From positions 1 to 50,775 of the forward strand of contig JACQKK010000122.1 in the NCBI GenBank assembly GCA_016204605.1: 50,775 nucleotides of DNA. Direction: 5' to 3'. Source of the DNA: Candidatus Lambdaproteobacteria bacterium. Lineage in GTDB: Bacteria; SAR324; JACQKK01. Below the pieces are notes generated by a model that was not told where the DNA came from, ran no database searches, and was given only the letters and a program-made list of their open reading frames with translations. Positions 26,253-34,690 of the stretch are shown piece after piece (positions within the stretch are counted from its first letter, which is position 1; each line of letters opens with the position of its first letter). A program made the position numbers and the translations under genes.

Positions 26253-26491
26253 CCCCGGTCAGGGCCGAGGCCCTCAGCAAGGTCTACAACACGGTGGGCG
26301 TGCCGGCGCACGCCGTGAGGGAACAGGCGCCCTGCAGCTATCGCCTCCACGCGGATCTGTCGATGGAAGGCGACTGGCTCCTGGCGCTCAACGCCAAGGG
26401 GCCTGGCGAACAGGAATCGATTCGCGGCTCGATCCCCATCAAGGCGGTCCCCACCAAGGCTGCGACGTGGACGACGCAAGGCGGGGAGTAG
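26249..26491 (+). CDS. Half-length YtkA/FixH-like domain protein, probably truncated
   Basis: The frame encodes 80 aa and begins with GTG, eight bases after AAGGAG. Residues 27-68 (PCSYRLHADLSMEGDWLLAL, then NAKGPGEQES) match the C-terminal half of the YtkA/FixH-like fold and align with the end of the next gene's product (GVYRFQGELADEGEWALSVS). The N-terminal half of the domain and any signal peptide are missing, and residues 1-25 have no recognisable origin. It may be a truncated paralog that persists as the first open frame of the cus transcript, or a pseudogene. The next gene begins 122 bp later. Confidence 0.45.
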   Translation: MTPVRAEALSKVYNTVGVPAHAVREQAPCSYRLHADLSMEGDWLLALNAKGPGEQESIRGSIPIKAVPTKAATWTTQGGE

Positions 26492-26613
26492 TTGTCACGT
26501 ATTGCCATAACGCCGGGAGGTCGCCGCGGTAGGAGCCGCGCCACACTCGGCACTTGATCGCGGCCTCGCGGGGTTGGAGCCCGCGGGGCCCCCTATTCAA
26601 AGGAAGGTCACGC

Positions 26614-27024
26614 ATGTCGGCATCACAGATTCGATTTCATGGACGGCGCACTGCCCTGGGCCTGCTGCTGATCGCAGCCGTTCACGTCACCGCCCTCGCC
26701 GCGCCCGGCGATTATCGCCTGGAAGCCGTGGGCGGGCCGGTCAAGTCCGGCGCCAACGCCGTGGTGGCGGTGCGCCTGGTCCATGCGCCCAGCGGCAAGC
26801 CGGTCGCCAACGCCGTCGTGTTCCGGAGCCGGCTGGACATGTCGCCCGCCGGCATGGCGGACATGACGGCCAGGCTCACGCCGGTGGCGAGCAGCGAGCC
26901 GGGTGTGTACCGCTTTCAGGGGGAGCTGGCCGACGAGGGCGAGTGGGCACTCTCGGTCTCGGCGAAAGTTCCAGGCGAGCCGGCGACGGTCAACGCGCAG
27001 GCGCGCATCAAGGTCGTCCGGTAA
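26614..27024 (+). CDS. YtkA/FixH-like periplasmic protein of the copper operon
   Basis: The product is 136 aa. AAAGGAAGG (26600-26607) precedes the ATG. A Sec signal peptide (TALGLLLIAAVHVTALA) ends near AAPGDYRLEA. The mature part is a single beta-sandwich domain with LDMSPAGMADM, where Met residues might contact copper, then GVYRFQGELADEGEWALSVS. Such proteins commonly accompany cusCBA/czcCBA operons and are thought to help deliver or sense metal in the periplasm; the biochemical role is not established. The gene ends six bases before cusC. Confidence 0.75.
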   Translation: MSASQIRFHGRRTALGLLLIAAVHVTALAAPGDYRLEAVGGPVKSGANAVVAVRLVHAPSGKPVANAVVFRSRLDMSPAGMADMTARLTPVASSEPGVYRFQGELADEGEWALSVSAKVPGEPATVNAQARIKVVR

Positions 27025-27030
27025 GCCGCC

Positions 27031-28431
27031 ATGAACCTCACCGCACGCAGGCCGATCGCAGGCCGTGGCGCAGCCGGCCCCGCCGGGCCGGCGTCGACGC
27101 CGCGCGAAGGATGTGGTACTGCGCCGTTCCTGAAGGCTCTGGCGCGGCTCGCCGTCACCGTGACGATCCTGGCATTGGCGCTGGTCAGTACGGGATCGCC
27201 GCTGGCGGCCCAGCCCGCCGGCCAGCCGACACCGGGCGTGCTGGCGGAGCCCCCCGGCGCGACCCTGGAAAGCCTGCTGCGGCTGGTGCGCGCCGGCAAT
27301 CCGGAGGTGCGCATGGCCGCCGAGGAAGCCCAGGCGGCCGCGGCACGGACGCGCTCGGCGGGAGTGCTGGCCGATCCCACCCTGACGCTGCGGTCCGACG
27401 AGAACATGGTGGCAAGCGGCGCCGTGCTGCCGGACCAATCCGGCAACCTCACCTTGAGCATCCAGCAAGCCTTCCCGCTCGGCGGCCGGCTGGCGCTGGC
27501 CCGCCAGGTGGCCCAGGCCGATGCCCGCCAGGCCGATCGCCAGCGGCTGGGCATGGAGCAGGAGGTGGCCATGCGGGTGAAGATGGCCTACGCAGAGCAC
27601 TTCCTGGCCATCCGCGCCCTGGCGCTGATGGGCGAAATCCGCGCCACGCTGCTCCATCTCGCCACCATCGCGGAAAGCCGGTACGCGCAGGCGCTCGGTG
27701 CGCAGCAGGACGTGCTGTTCCTGCGGGTGGAGACCGCCATGATGGAGGCCGATATCCGCCGCATGGAGGCGGAGCGCGCCGGGGTCCGCGTCAGGCTCAA
27801 TTCCCTGCTGGCCCGGGCGCCCGAAGCCCCGCTGGCGGATGCGCGGGAGCTGCGGCCGCTCCCGGCGGAGAGCGCCTTGGCCCCGCCCGCGCTGTACGAG
27901 CGGGCGCGCCGCAACAACCCTGGGCTGGCGGCCCAGACGGCGCGGGTGGAAAGCGCCCAGACCAGCCAGGAGCTGGCGCGCCGCATCTACTGGCCGGAGC
28001 TGATGCTCGGCTTCGGCGTGATGTCGCCCCGCGACGGCTCCCGCAGCTATGAAGCGATGGTGGGGATCAACCTGCCCCTGCGGTGGGAGGCGCGCGACGC
28101 GCAGATCGCTGAGGCCACGGCCATGAGCGCGGCCGCGCGGTTCCGGCGGGACGCGGCCGATCTGCAACTCCAGGCGGAGCTGGGCGAGGCGCTGGCCGCC
28201 CTGGAGGCTCAGCGGGCCGTCGGCATGACGCTGGGCGGCGCCGCGGTGCCGCAGAGCGAGGCCGCGTTCCGCACCCTCGTCTCCGCCTACGAGGTGGGCC
28301 GGGGCGAGTCCATAGCGATCCTGGAAGCGACACGGCGCGTGTGGCAGGCGCAGTTGGACCTGCTGCGCGCCCGCGTGGAAGCGGACAAGCAGTTGACGGT
28401 GGTCGAACGCATCATCGGAGAGGACTTATGA
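27031..28431 (+). CDS. cusC: CusC-like outer-membrane channel (TolC family)
   Basis: The product is 466 aa. The first 33 residues are polar and precede the real signal peptide (LARLAVTVTILALALVSTG), so translation may begin at a later GTG. The mature protein shows the TolC repeat pattern: long helices around SLLRLVRAGNPEVRMAAEEA and again around LYERARRNNPGLAAQTARVE, with IYWPELMLGFGVM between strands. It is the outer-membrane duct for the CusBA metal exporter encoded next. Its stop overlaps the cusB start as ATGA (28428-28431), so the two are translationally coupled. Confidence 0.88.
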   Translation: MNLTARRPIAGRGAAGPAGPASTPREGCGTAPFLKALARLAVTVTILALALVSTGSPLAAQPAGQPTPGVLAEPPGATLESLLRLVRAGNPEVRMAAEEAQAAAARTRSAGVLADPTLTLRSDENMVASGAVLPDQSGNLTLSIQQAFPLGGRLALARQVAQADARQADRQRLGMEQEVAMRVKMAYAEHFLAIRALALMGEIRATLLHLATIAESRYAQALGAQQDVLFLRVETAMMEADIRRMEAERAGVRVRLNSLLARAPEAPLADARELRPLPAESALAPPALYERARRNNPGLAAQTARVESAQTSQELARRIYWPELMLGFGVMSPRDGSRSYEAMVGINLPLRWEARDAQIAEATAMSAAARFRRDAADLQLQAELGEALAALEAQRAVGMTLGGAAVPQSEAAFRTLVSAYEVGRGESIAILEATRRVWQAQLDLLRARVEADKQLTVVERIIGEDL

Positions 28432-29882
28432 AACGCGTGTGGATAGGTGCGGGCCTCGCCCTCGTGGCCCTGATTGCCATGTTGGTGCTGTTCGCCGGGT
28501 ACTGGCATGAAGAGGTGCGGGCGCGGGCCAAGACCGCGGCCGGGGCTCCTGCCCCCGCCCTCGCCGCGCGCGAGATCGCCTACTACAAGCATCCCGATGG
28601 TAAGCCGGACTATTCTCCCGTGCCCAAAAAGGACGAGCGGGGGCGCGAGTACCTGCCCGTGTACCAGGACGAGGAAGCGGGTGCGGAGGGTCAGCAGACC
28701 AGCGCACCGGCGGCCGCACGCAAGCCGGGCAAGATTCTCTACTACCGCAATCCGATGGGGTTGCCGGACGTGTCCGTCGTGCCCAAGACGGACCCGATGG
28801 GGATGGCCTACATTCCCGTCTATGAGGGAGAGCAGGACGATGCCGGCGTGGTGCGCGTCAACCCGGGCCGCGTGCAACTGCTGGGGGTGCGCACCGAGGA
28901 GGCGCGCCCGCGACCCCTGGTGCGCCAGGTGCGGGCCACGGGCACCGTCCAGCTCAACGAACGGACGATCTACGTGGTATCGCCCAGATTCGAGGGCTGG
29001 ATCGAAAAGCTGCTGGCCACGGCCACCGGCGAGCCGATCCGGCGCGGCGACCCCCTGATGGAGGTCTACGCGCCCGAGCTGGTGCAGGCGCAGCAGGAGT
29101 ACCTGGTGGCCCTGACCACCCGGCCCGCACCCGGCGCGGGCGATGCGGTGGCGCGGGCGGCGGCCGAGCGCCTGGCGGCCGCGGCGCTGCGGAGGTTGCG
29201 CAACCTCGATATCGCCGAGAAGGACATCGCCGCGCTGCGCAAGAGCGGGGCGGTGCGCCGCCAGTTGACGGTGCGGGCGCCGGCCTCGGGCATCGTGCTG
29301 GAGAAGAAGGCGGTGCAGGGGATGCGCTTCATGCCGGGAGAAATGCTCTTCCAGATTGCGGATCTCTCGACGATCTGGGTGATGGCCGAGGTGTTCGAGC
29401 AGGACGTGGGGGCGATCCAGGTCGGCCAGCCGGCGACGATTGCGGCGGTGGCCTACCCCAACCGGGCGTTCACGGGCAAGGTGGGCTACGTCTACCCCAC
29501 CGTCTCCGCCGAGACGCGCACGGTGCGGGTTCGGGTGGAAATCCCCAACACGGACCTCGCTCTCAAGCCCGGCATGTACGTCACCATGCAGTTGGCGGCG
29601 GACCTCGGTTCGCGCGCCGCGCTGGCCATTCCGGAATCGGCCGTGCTCGACAGCGGGCTGCGGCAGACCGTGCTGCTGGAGAAGGGCGCGGGGCGCTTCC
29701 AGCCCCGCGCCGTGCGCCTGGGCGCTTCCGCGGACGGCTACGTCGAGGTGCTGGCAGGCTTGAGCGCCGGCGACAAGGTCGTGGTCAGCGCGAACTTCCT
29801 CATCGATGCCGAAAGCAATCTCAAGGCGGCCTTGGCAACGTTCGCGGCAGGTCAGCCCGAAGGCGGCAAGGAGAAGCAATGA
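28428..29882 (+). CDS. cusB: CusB-like metal RND periplasmic adaptor with two heavy-metal-binding domains
   Basis: The product is 484 aa. An N-terminal membrane helix (residues 4-24) is followed by two consecutive heavy-metal-binding domains. The first (about 51-79) begins YYKHPDGKPD and the second (about 104-132) begins YYRNPMGLPD. The second keeps Met110, Met124 and Met126; the first has lost the Met residues (HPDG, ERGRE). The adaptor body follows: barrel and lipoyl motifs (SPRFEGWIEKLLATATGEPI, VRAPASGIVLEKKAVQGM), a helical hairpin, and SAETRTVRVRVEI. It hands Cu(I)/Ag(I) to CusA and links it to CusC. Both ends overlap neighbouring genes as ATGA. Confidence 0.92.
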   Translation: MKRVWIGAGLALVALIAMLVLFAGYWHEEVRARAKTAAGAPAPALAAREIAYYKHPDGKPDYSPVPKKDERGREYLPVYQDEEAGAEGQQTSAPAAARKPGKILYYRNPMGLPDVSVVPKTDPMGMAYIPVYEGEQDDAGVVRVNPGRVQLLGVRTEEARPRPLVRQVRATGTVQLNERTIYVVSPRFEGWIEKLLATATGEPIRRGDPLMEVYAPELVQAQQEYLVALTTRPAPGAGDAVARAAAERLAAAALRRLRNLDIAEKDIAALRKSGAVRRQLTVRAPASGIVLEKKAVQGMRFMPGEMLFQIADLSTIWVMAEVFEQDVGAIQVGQPATIAAVAYPNRAFTGKVGYVYPTVSAETRTVRVRVEIPNTDLALKPGMYVTMQLAADLGSRAALAIPESAVLDSGLRQTVLLEKGAGRFQPRAVRLGASADGYVEVLAGLSAGDKVVVSANFLIDAESNLKAALATFAAGQPEGGKEKQ

Positions 29883-32800
29883 TCGCCGCCCTCATCCGCT
29901 GGTCCGCCCGCAACGTCGCCCTCGTGCTGCTGGGTGCGCTGCTCGTGGTCGGCGCCGGAGCGGTCGCGCTCACGCGGATCGCGCTCGATGCGATCCCGGA
30001 CCTCTCCGACACGCAGGTGATCGTCTACACGGAATTCCCCGGCCAGGCGCCGCAGGTGGTGGAGGATCAGATCACCTATCCGCTCACCACGGCGCTGCTG
30101 AGCGTGCCCCGCTCGAAGGTGGTGCGGGCGTTCTCGTTCTTCGGGGCGTCGTTCGTCTACGTCATCTTCGAGGACGGGACGGATGTCTACTGGGCACGCA
30201 GCCGCGTGCTGGAATACCTGAACTTCGCCGCCAAACGCCTGCCGCCGGGGGTGACGCCTTCGTTGGGTCCGGACGCGACAGGCGTGGGGTGGGTGTACCA
30301 ATACGCCGTGATCGGCGCGCGCCAGACCCTGGCCGAGCTGCGCACCCTGCAGGACTGGACGCTGCGCTACGCGCTGGCCAAGGCGGAGGGCGTCTCGGAG
30401 ATCGCCAGCGTCGGCGGGTTCGTGCAGCAGTACCAGGTGGTGGTGGACCCGCGGCGGCTGCACAGCTACGGCATCCCCCTCTCCCGGGTCACGGCGGCCA
30501 TCCGCCAGAGCAACCAGGACGTGGGCGGCCGCGTGGTCGAGCTCACCGAGATCGAGTACATGGTGCGGGGCCGCGGCTACCTGCGCGGCAAGGCGGACCT
30601 GGAGCAGATCGTGCTCAAGGTCGAGAAAGGCACCCCGGTGCTGCTGCGCGACGTGGCCCGCATCGAGCTGGGGCCCGACGAGCGGCGCGGCCTGACCGAG
30701 CTCAACGGCGAGGGCGAGGTGGTGAGCGGCATCGTGCTGCAGCGCTTCGGCCAGAACGCGCTCGACGTGATCGGTTCCGTCAAGGAACGCATCGCCGAGC
30801 TGGCGGCGGCGCTGCCGGAGGGGGTGCGCATCGAGGCGGTCTACGACCGCTCGGCGCTGATCTACCGGGCCATCGATACCCTGCGCCGAACGCTTGTCGA
30901 GGAGAGCATCATCGTGGCGCTGGTGTGCATCGTGTTCTTGCTGCACGTGCGGAGCGCGCTGGTCGCCATCTTCATGCTCCCGGTGGGCATCCTGATGGCG
31001 ATGGTGCTGATGCAGGCCATGGGCATCAGCTCGAACCTCATGAGCCTGGGCGGAATCGCCATCGCCATCGGCGCCATGGTCGATGCCGCGATCGTGATGA
31101 TCGAGAATGCCCACAAGCGCCTCGAGCGCTCCCCGCCGGGGGCCTCGCGCGTGGACGTGCTGGTGGAGGCGGCGGTCGAGGTGGGGCCGGCCCTGTTCTT
31201 CTCGCTGCTCGTCATCACGGTGTCGTTCCTGCCCATCTTCGCGCTGGAGGCGCAGGAGGGCCGGCTGTTCAAGCCGCTGGCCTACACCAAGACCTTCGCC
31301 ATGGCGGCAGGGGCCGTGCTCTCGATTACGCTCGTGCCCGCGCTGATGGTGCTGTTCGTGCGGGGGCGCATCCTGCCCGAGCGGCGCAACCCGATCAACC
31401 GGGCCCTGATCTGGCTCTACCGGCCCGTGATCGCCCTCGTGCTCAGGTTCCGGGGCACGACCATCGCGCTGGCGCTGGCGGCCCTGGCCGTGACGGCGTA
31501 TCCGGCCGCCAGGATCGGCACCGAGTTCATGCCCACCCTCAACGAAGGCACGCTGTTCTACATGCCGGCCACCCTGCCCGGGCTCTCCATCACGAAGGCC
31601 GCCGAGCTGTTGCAGACGCAGAACCGCGTCATCAAGTCCTTCCCGGAGGTGGCGTCGGTCTATGGCAAGGCGGGTCGGGCCCTGACGGCGACCGACCCGG
31701 CACCGCCGGAGATGTTCGAGACCGTGATCAACCTCAAGCCCGAAGCGGAGTGGCGCCCGGGCATGACCATCGACGCGCTGATCGCCGAGCTGGACCGGGC
31801 CGTGCAACTGCCGGGGGTCAGCAACGCCTGGACCATGCCCATCAAGGCCCGCATCGACATGCTCTCGACCGGCATCCGCACGCCGATCGGGATCAAGGTC
31901 TACGGCAAGGAGCTCGAGGAGCTGGACCGCATCGCCCGCAACGTGGAGACCACGGTGCGCGCGGTGCCGGGCACCACCAGCGCCTTCGCCGAGCGCATCC
32001 TGGGCGGCTACTACCTGATGATCGAGCCGGACCGATCGGCCCTGGCCCGCTACGGGGTGAGCATCGCCGATTTCCAGGAGATCGTCGCCACCGCGCTCGG
32101 CGGCGAGCCGGTCACGACCACCGTCGAGGGGCGCGAGCGCTATACCGTCAACGTGCGCTACCCGCGCGAGCTGCGCTCCGACCCCCAGCGCATCGCCAGC
32201 CAGGTGCTGGTGCCGACGATGGGGATGGGCGGGACGATGGTGCCCCTGGGCCAGTTGGCCGCCGTGCGTCTGACCAAGGGACCCGCCACCATCCGCACCG
32301 AGAACGCGCAGCTCGTCTCGTACGTGTACGTGGACATCCGCGGCCGGGACATCGGCGGCTACGTGGCCGACGCCCGGCGGGCCGTGCAGGAGCAGGTGCG
32401 CCTGCCGCCCGGGTACTATCTCACATGGAGCGGGCAGTTCGAGTACATGCAGCGCGCCCAGGAGCGACTGGCCCTGGTGGTGCCCGTGACCCTGGTCATC
32501 ATCCTGCTGCTGCTCTACCTCAACTTCCGGCGGGTCACCGAAACGCTGATCGTGATGCTGACCCTGCCCTTCGCGCTGGTGGGCGGCCTCTGGATGATGT
32601 GGTGGCTCGCGTTCAATCTGAGCGTGGCGGTGGCCGTGGGCTTCATCGCCCTGGCGGGGGTGGCCGCGGAGACGGGTGTGGTCATGCTGATCTACCTCGA
32701 CCACGCCTGGCGGGAGGTGCTGTCCCGGCGCGCGCGGGACGGCGCGCGCGCCACCCTGGCCGACCTGCACGGGGCCATCATGGAGGGCGCCGTCGAGCGC

Positions 32801-33004
32801 GTGCGCCCGAAGATGATGACCGTGGTGGCCATCATGGCCAGCCTGCTGCCGCTGCTCTGGGCCACCGGCACCGGCTCGGAGGTGATGCGCCGCATCGCCG
32901 TGCCCATGATCGGCGGGATGGTCTCCTCGACCGTGCTCACGCTGATCGTCATCCCGGCCGTCTACGCGGTGGTCAAAGGCGCCGCCCTCCGGCGGAGCGG
33001 TTGA
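29879..33004 (+). CDS. cusA: CusA-like Cu(I)/Ag(I) RND efflux transporter
   Basis: The product is 1041 aa, a complete heavy-metal RND pump. The helix-4 proton relay reads AIGAMVDAAIVMIENAHKRLE (split here as residues 396-407 and 408-416), identical in character to E. coli CusA. The three periplasmic copper-binding methionines of CusA (Met573, Met623, Met672) align with Met562 in LFYMPATLPG, Met612 in PPEMFET and Met661 in RIDMLSTG. This supports monovalent copper or silver rather than Zn/Co/Cd as substrate. The start overlaps the cusB stop (ATGA). The gene is convergent with the flavoenzyme gene at 33090, with repeat copy B between them. Confidence 0.94.
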   Translation: MIAALIRWSARNVALVLLGALLVVGAGAVALTRIALDAIPDLSDTQVIVYTEFPGQAPQVVEDQITYPLTTALLSVPRSKVVRAFSFFGASFVYVIFEDGTDVYWARSRVLEYLNFAAKRLPPGVTPSLGPDATGVGWVYQYAVIGARQTLAELRTLQDWTLRYALAKAEGVSEIASVGGFVQQYQVVVDPRRLHSYGIPLSRVTAAIRQSNQDVGGRVVELTEIEYMVRGRGYLRGKADLEQIVLKVEKGTPVLLRDVARIELGPDERRGLTELNGEGEVVSGIVLQRFGQNALDVIGSVKERIAELAAALPEGVRIEAVYDRSALIYRAIDTLRRTLVEESIIVALVCIVFLLHVRSALVAIFMLPVGILMAMVLMQAMGISSNLMSLGGIAIAIGAMVDAAIVMIENAHKRLERSPPGASRVDVLVEAAVEVGPALFFSLLVITVSFLPIFALEAQEGRLFKPLAYTKTFAMAAGAVLSITLVPALMVLFVRGRILPERRNPINRALIWLYRPVIALVLRFRGTTIALALAALAVTAYPAARIGTEFMPTLNEGTLFYMPATLPGLSITKAAELLQTQNRVIKSFPEVASVYGKAGRALTATDPAPPEMFETVINLKPEAEWRPGMTIDALIAELDRAVQLPGVSNAWTMPIKARIDMLSTGIRTPIGIKVYGKELEELDRIARNVETTVRAVPGTTSAFAERILGGYYLMIEPDRSALARYGVSIADFQEIVATALGGEPVTTTVEGRERYTVNVRYPRELRSDPQRIASQVLVPTMGMGGTMVPLGQLAAVRLTKGPATIRTENAQLVSYVYVDIRGRDIGGYVADARRAVQEQVRLPPGYYLTWSGQFEYMQRAQERLALVVPVTLVIILLLLYLNFRRVTETLIVMLTLPFALVGGLWMMWWLAFNLSVAVAVGFIALAGVAAETGVVMLIYLDHAWREVLSRRARDGARATLADLHGAIMEGAVERVRPKMMTVVAIMASLLPLLWATGTGSEVMRRIAVPMIGGMVSSTVLTLIVIPAVYAVVKGAALRRSG

Positions 33005-33076
33005 GGAAACGCAGCGACCTGCGCCGCGCTCCTCAGGGCCGCGGGCTATTCGTCTCGGCTCGCACGCCAGGTAGCA
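33002..33076 (+). repeat. Dispersed hairpin repeat, copy B (degenerate)
   Basis: CGCGCTCCTCAGGG (33026-33039) matches the right arm of copies C and D. TGAGGA (33002-33007, overlapping the cusA stop) pairs with TCCTCA (33030-33035). The tail, 33041-33076, aligns with the tail of copy C (24 of 36 positions identical by eye), with mostly transition differences. It lies between convergent genes and ends shortly before the stop of the minus-strand flavoenzyme gene. Confidence 0.5.
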
Positions 33077-33089
33077 CGAGGCGGCGCGG

Positions 33090-34478
33090 TCAGGCGAGCG
33101 GCTTGAGCTCGCCGAGCAGGGTCGGCACCAGCTCCGAGACGGTGGGGTGGATGTGCACGGCCCGCTGAATCACCGTGTAGGGCGCGCGCGCATACATCGC
33201 GTCGAGCAGGCCGTGCACCACCTCGTCGCCGCCGACGCCCAGGATGGCCGCCCCGAGGATGGCCTGCGTCTCCGCATCCACCAGCACCTTCATGAAGCCG
33301 CGCGTCTCGCCCATCTCCCGGGCGCGGCTCACGCGCGTCATGGGCATATTGGCCATCAGGGCGGGCCGGCCGCTCGCCCGCACCTCGCGCTCGGTGAGCC
33401 CGGCGCGCCCGAGCGGGGGATCGATGAACAGGCCGTAGCAGAGGATGCGCTCGCTCACGCGACGCGGGTCGTGGTCGAACAGGTTGGCCACCACGATCTC
33501 GTGGTCGTTGTACGAGGTGTGGGTGAAGGCGCCCCGGCCGTTGACGTCGCCCAGCGCCCACACGCCGGAGGCCGAGGTGCGGAGCTGGTCGTCCACCACG
33601 ATGTAGCCCCGCGCGTCGGTGGCGATGCCCGCCCGCTCCAGGTCGAGGTCGTCGCTGTTGGGGCGCCGCCCGACGGCCACCAGCAGGTGCGAACCGGTGA
33701 GGGTCTCCGCCCCGGCGGGGCCACTAAGGTGCAGCGTCAGCCCCCCGCCGCGCCGCTCGACCCGCTCGACCCGCGTGGTGCGGGTCTCCAGGCATACCCG
33801 CACGCCCTCGCCCTCCAGGATTTCCCGCACGGCCTGGGCGACGTCGTCGTCGTCGCGCGGGATCAGGCGCGGGCCCTGCTCGACGATGGTGACCGCGCTG
33901 CCGAAGCGGCGATACATCTGGGCGAACTCGAGGCCGATGTAGCTCCCGCCCAGGATCAGCAGATGCAACGGCAGGAAATCGACCTCCATCATGCCGCTGT
34001 TGGTGAGGTAGGGCACCTCGGCCAGGCCGGGGATGGGCGGGACGAATGCCCGCGCCCCGGTGTTGAGGAAGATGCGCTCGGCCTCCAGCAGCGCCTCGCC
34101 CACGGCCACGGAGTGCGGCCCGGCGAAGCGGGCGTGGCCGCGGATCAGCGTGACGCCGGCCATGCCCTCGATCCAGCGGGTGACCCCCTGGTTCGAGGCG
34201 CCGGCGACCCGATCCTTGCGCGCCTTGACGGCCTTCATATCCACGGTGACCGCATCGCCCGTCACGACGCCGAAATCCGCCCCACGCCGTGCGATGTAGG
34301 CCGCCTTGGCGCTGGCCACCAGGGTCTTGGTGGGGATGCAGCCGGTGTTCACGCAAGTGCCGCCGAGCTTGTGGCGCTCGATCACGGCCACCTTCATGCC
34401 TTCGCGGCTCAGGCGGGCGGCCAGCGCCGGGGCCGACTGCCCCGTGCCGATCAGGATCGCGTCGTAACGCTCTGCCAT
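33090..34478 (-). CDS. FAD-dependent pyridine nucleotide-disulfide oxidoreductase, mercuric-reductase-like
   Basis: The product is 462 aa. AGGAG precedes the ATG. The FAD-binding ILIGTGQSAPALAARL and the redox disulfide GGTCVNTGCIPTK (Cys42, Cys47) mark class I flavoprotein disulfide reductases. NAD(P)H binding is at LILGGSYIGLEFAQ, and the second FAD motif is GVWALGDVNGRGAFT. The C-terminal dimer interface has HIHPTVSELVPTLL with the active-site base His. It lacks both the N-terminal metal-binding domain and the C-terminal vicinal Cys pair of MerA, so mercury reduction is unlikely despite the overall resemblance. The substrate is unknown. The 212 bp upstream hold no feature beyond short GC-rich repeats near 34673-34703. 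Confidence 0.85.
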   Translation of the reverse strand: MAERYDAILIGTGQSAPALAARLSREGMKVAVIERHKLGGTCVNTGCIPTKTLVASAKAAYIARRGADFGVVTGDAVTVDMKAVKARKDRVAGASNQGVTRWIEGMAGVTLIRGHARFAGPHSVAVGEALLEAERIFLNTGARAFVPPIPGLAEVPYLTNSGMMEVDFLPLHLLILGGSYIGLEFAQMYRRFGSAVTIVEQGPRLIPRDDDDVAQAVREILEGEGVRVCLETRTTRVERVERRGGGLTLHLSGPAGAETLTGSHLLVAVGRRPNSDDLDLERAGIATDARGYIVVDDQLRTSASGVWALGDVNGRGAFTHTSYNDHEIVVANLFDHDPRRVSERILCYGLFIDPPLGRAGLTEREVRASGRPALMANMPMTRVSRAREMGETRGFMKVLVDAETQAILGAAILGVGGDEVVHGLLDAMYARAPYTVIQRAVHIHPTVSELVPTLLGELKPLA

Positions 34479-34690
34479 GGCGGAATCTCCTGCGGGGGGA
34501 TGGGGCGGGAACCGCCGGTATCGAACCGCCCACTGTCGATTCGCTCTACATCGCACGGTGCACGCCGGGCTTCGGTAAGCGCCGTCACGCGCCGTCGCGC
34601 ACCACGACACGGCATCGGCCGCCGTGCGCCGGCCGGACGCCCCGGCTACCCGGTCGGCGCGACCCGGGCAGCGCCGGCAGGGCAGTGCCG

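Noticed and set aside
29852..32770. 972-codon minus-strand frame antisense to cusA
   Set aside because: A mirror of the cusA reading frame with the same His/Gln/Asp-rich antisense composition; not a gene.
33090..34478. Mercuric reductase (MerA) annotation
   Set aside because: The redox CVNTGC is present, but the N-terminal metal-binding domain and C-terminal Cys pair needed for Hg(II) handling are absent, and no mer genes are nearby.
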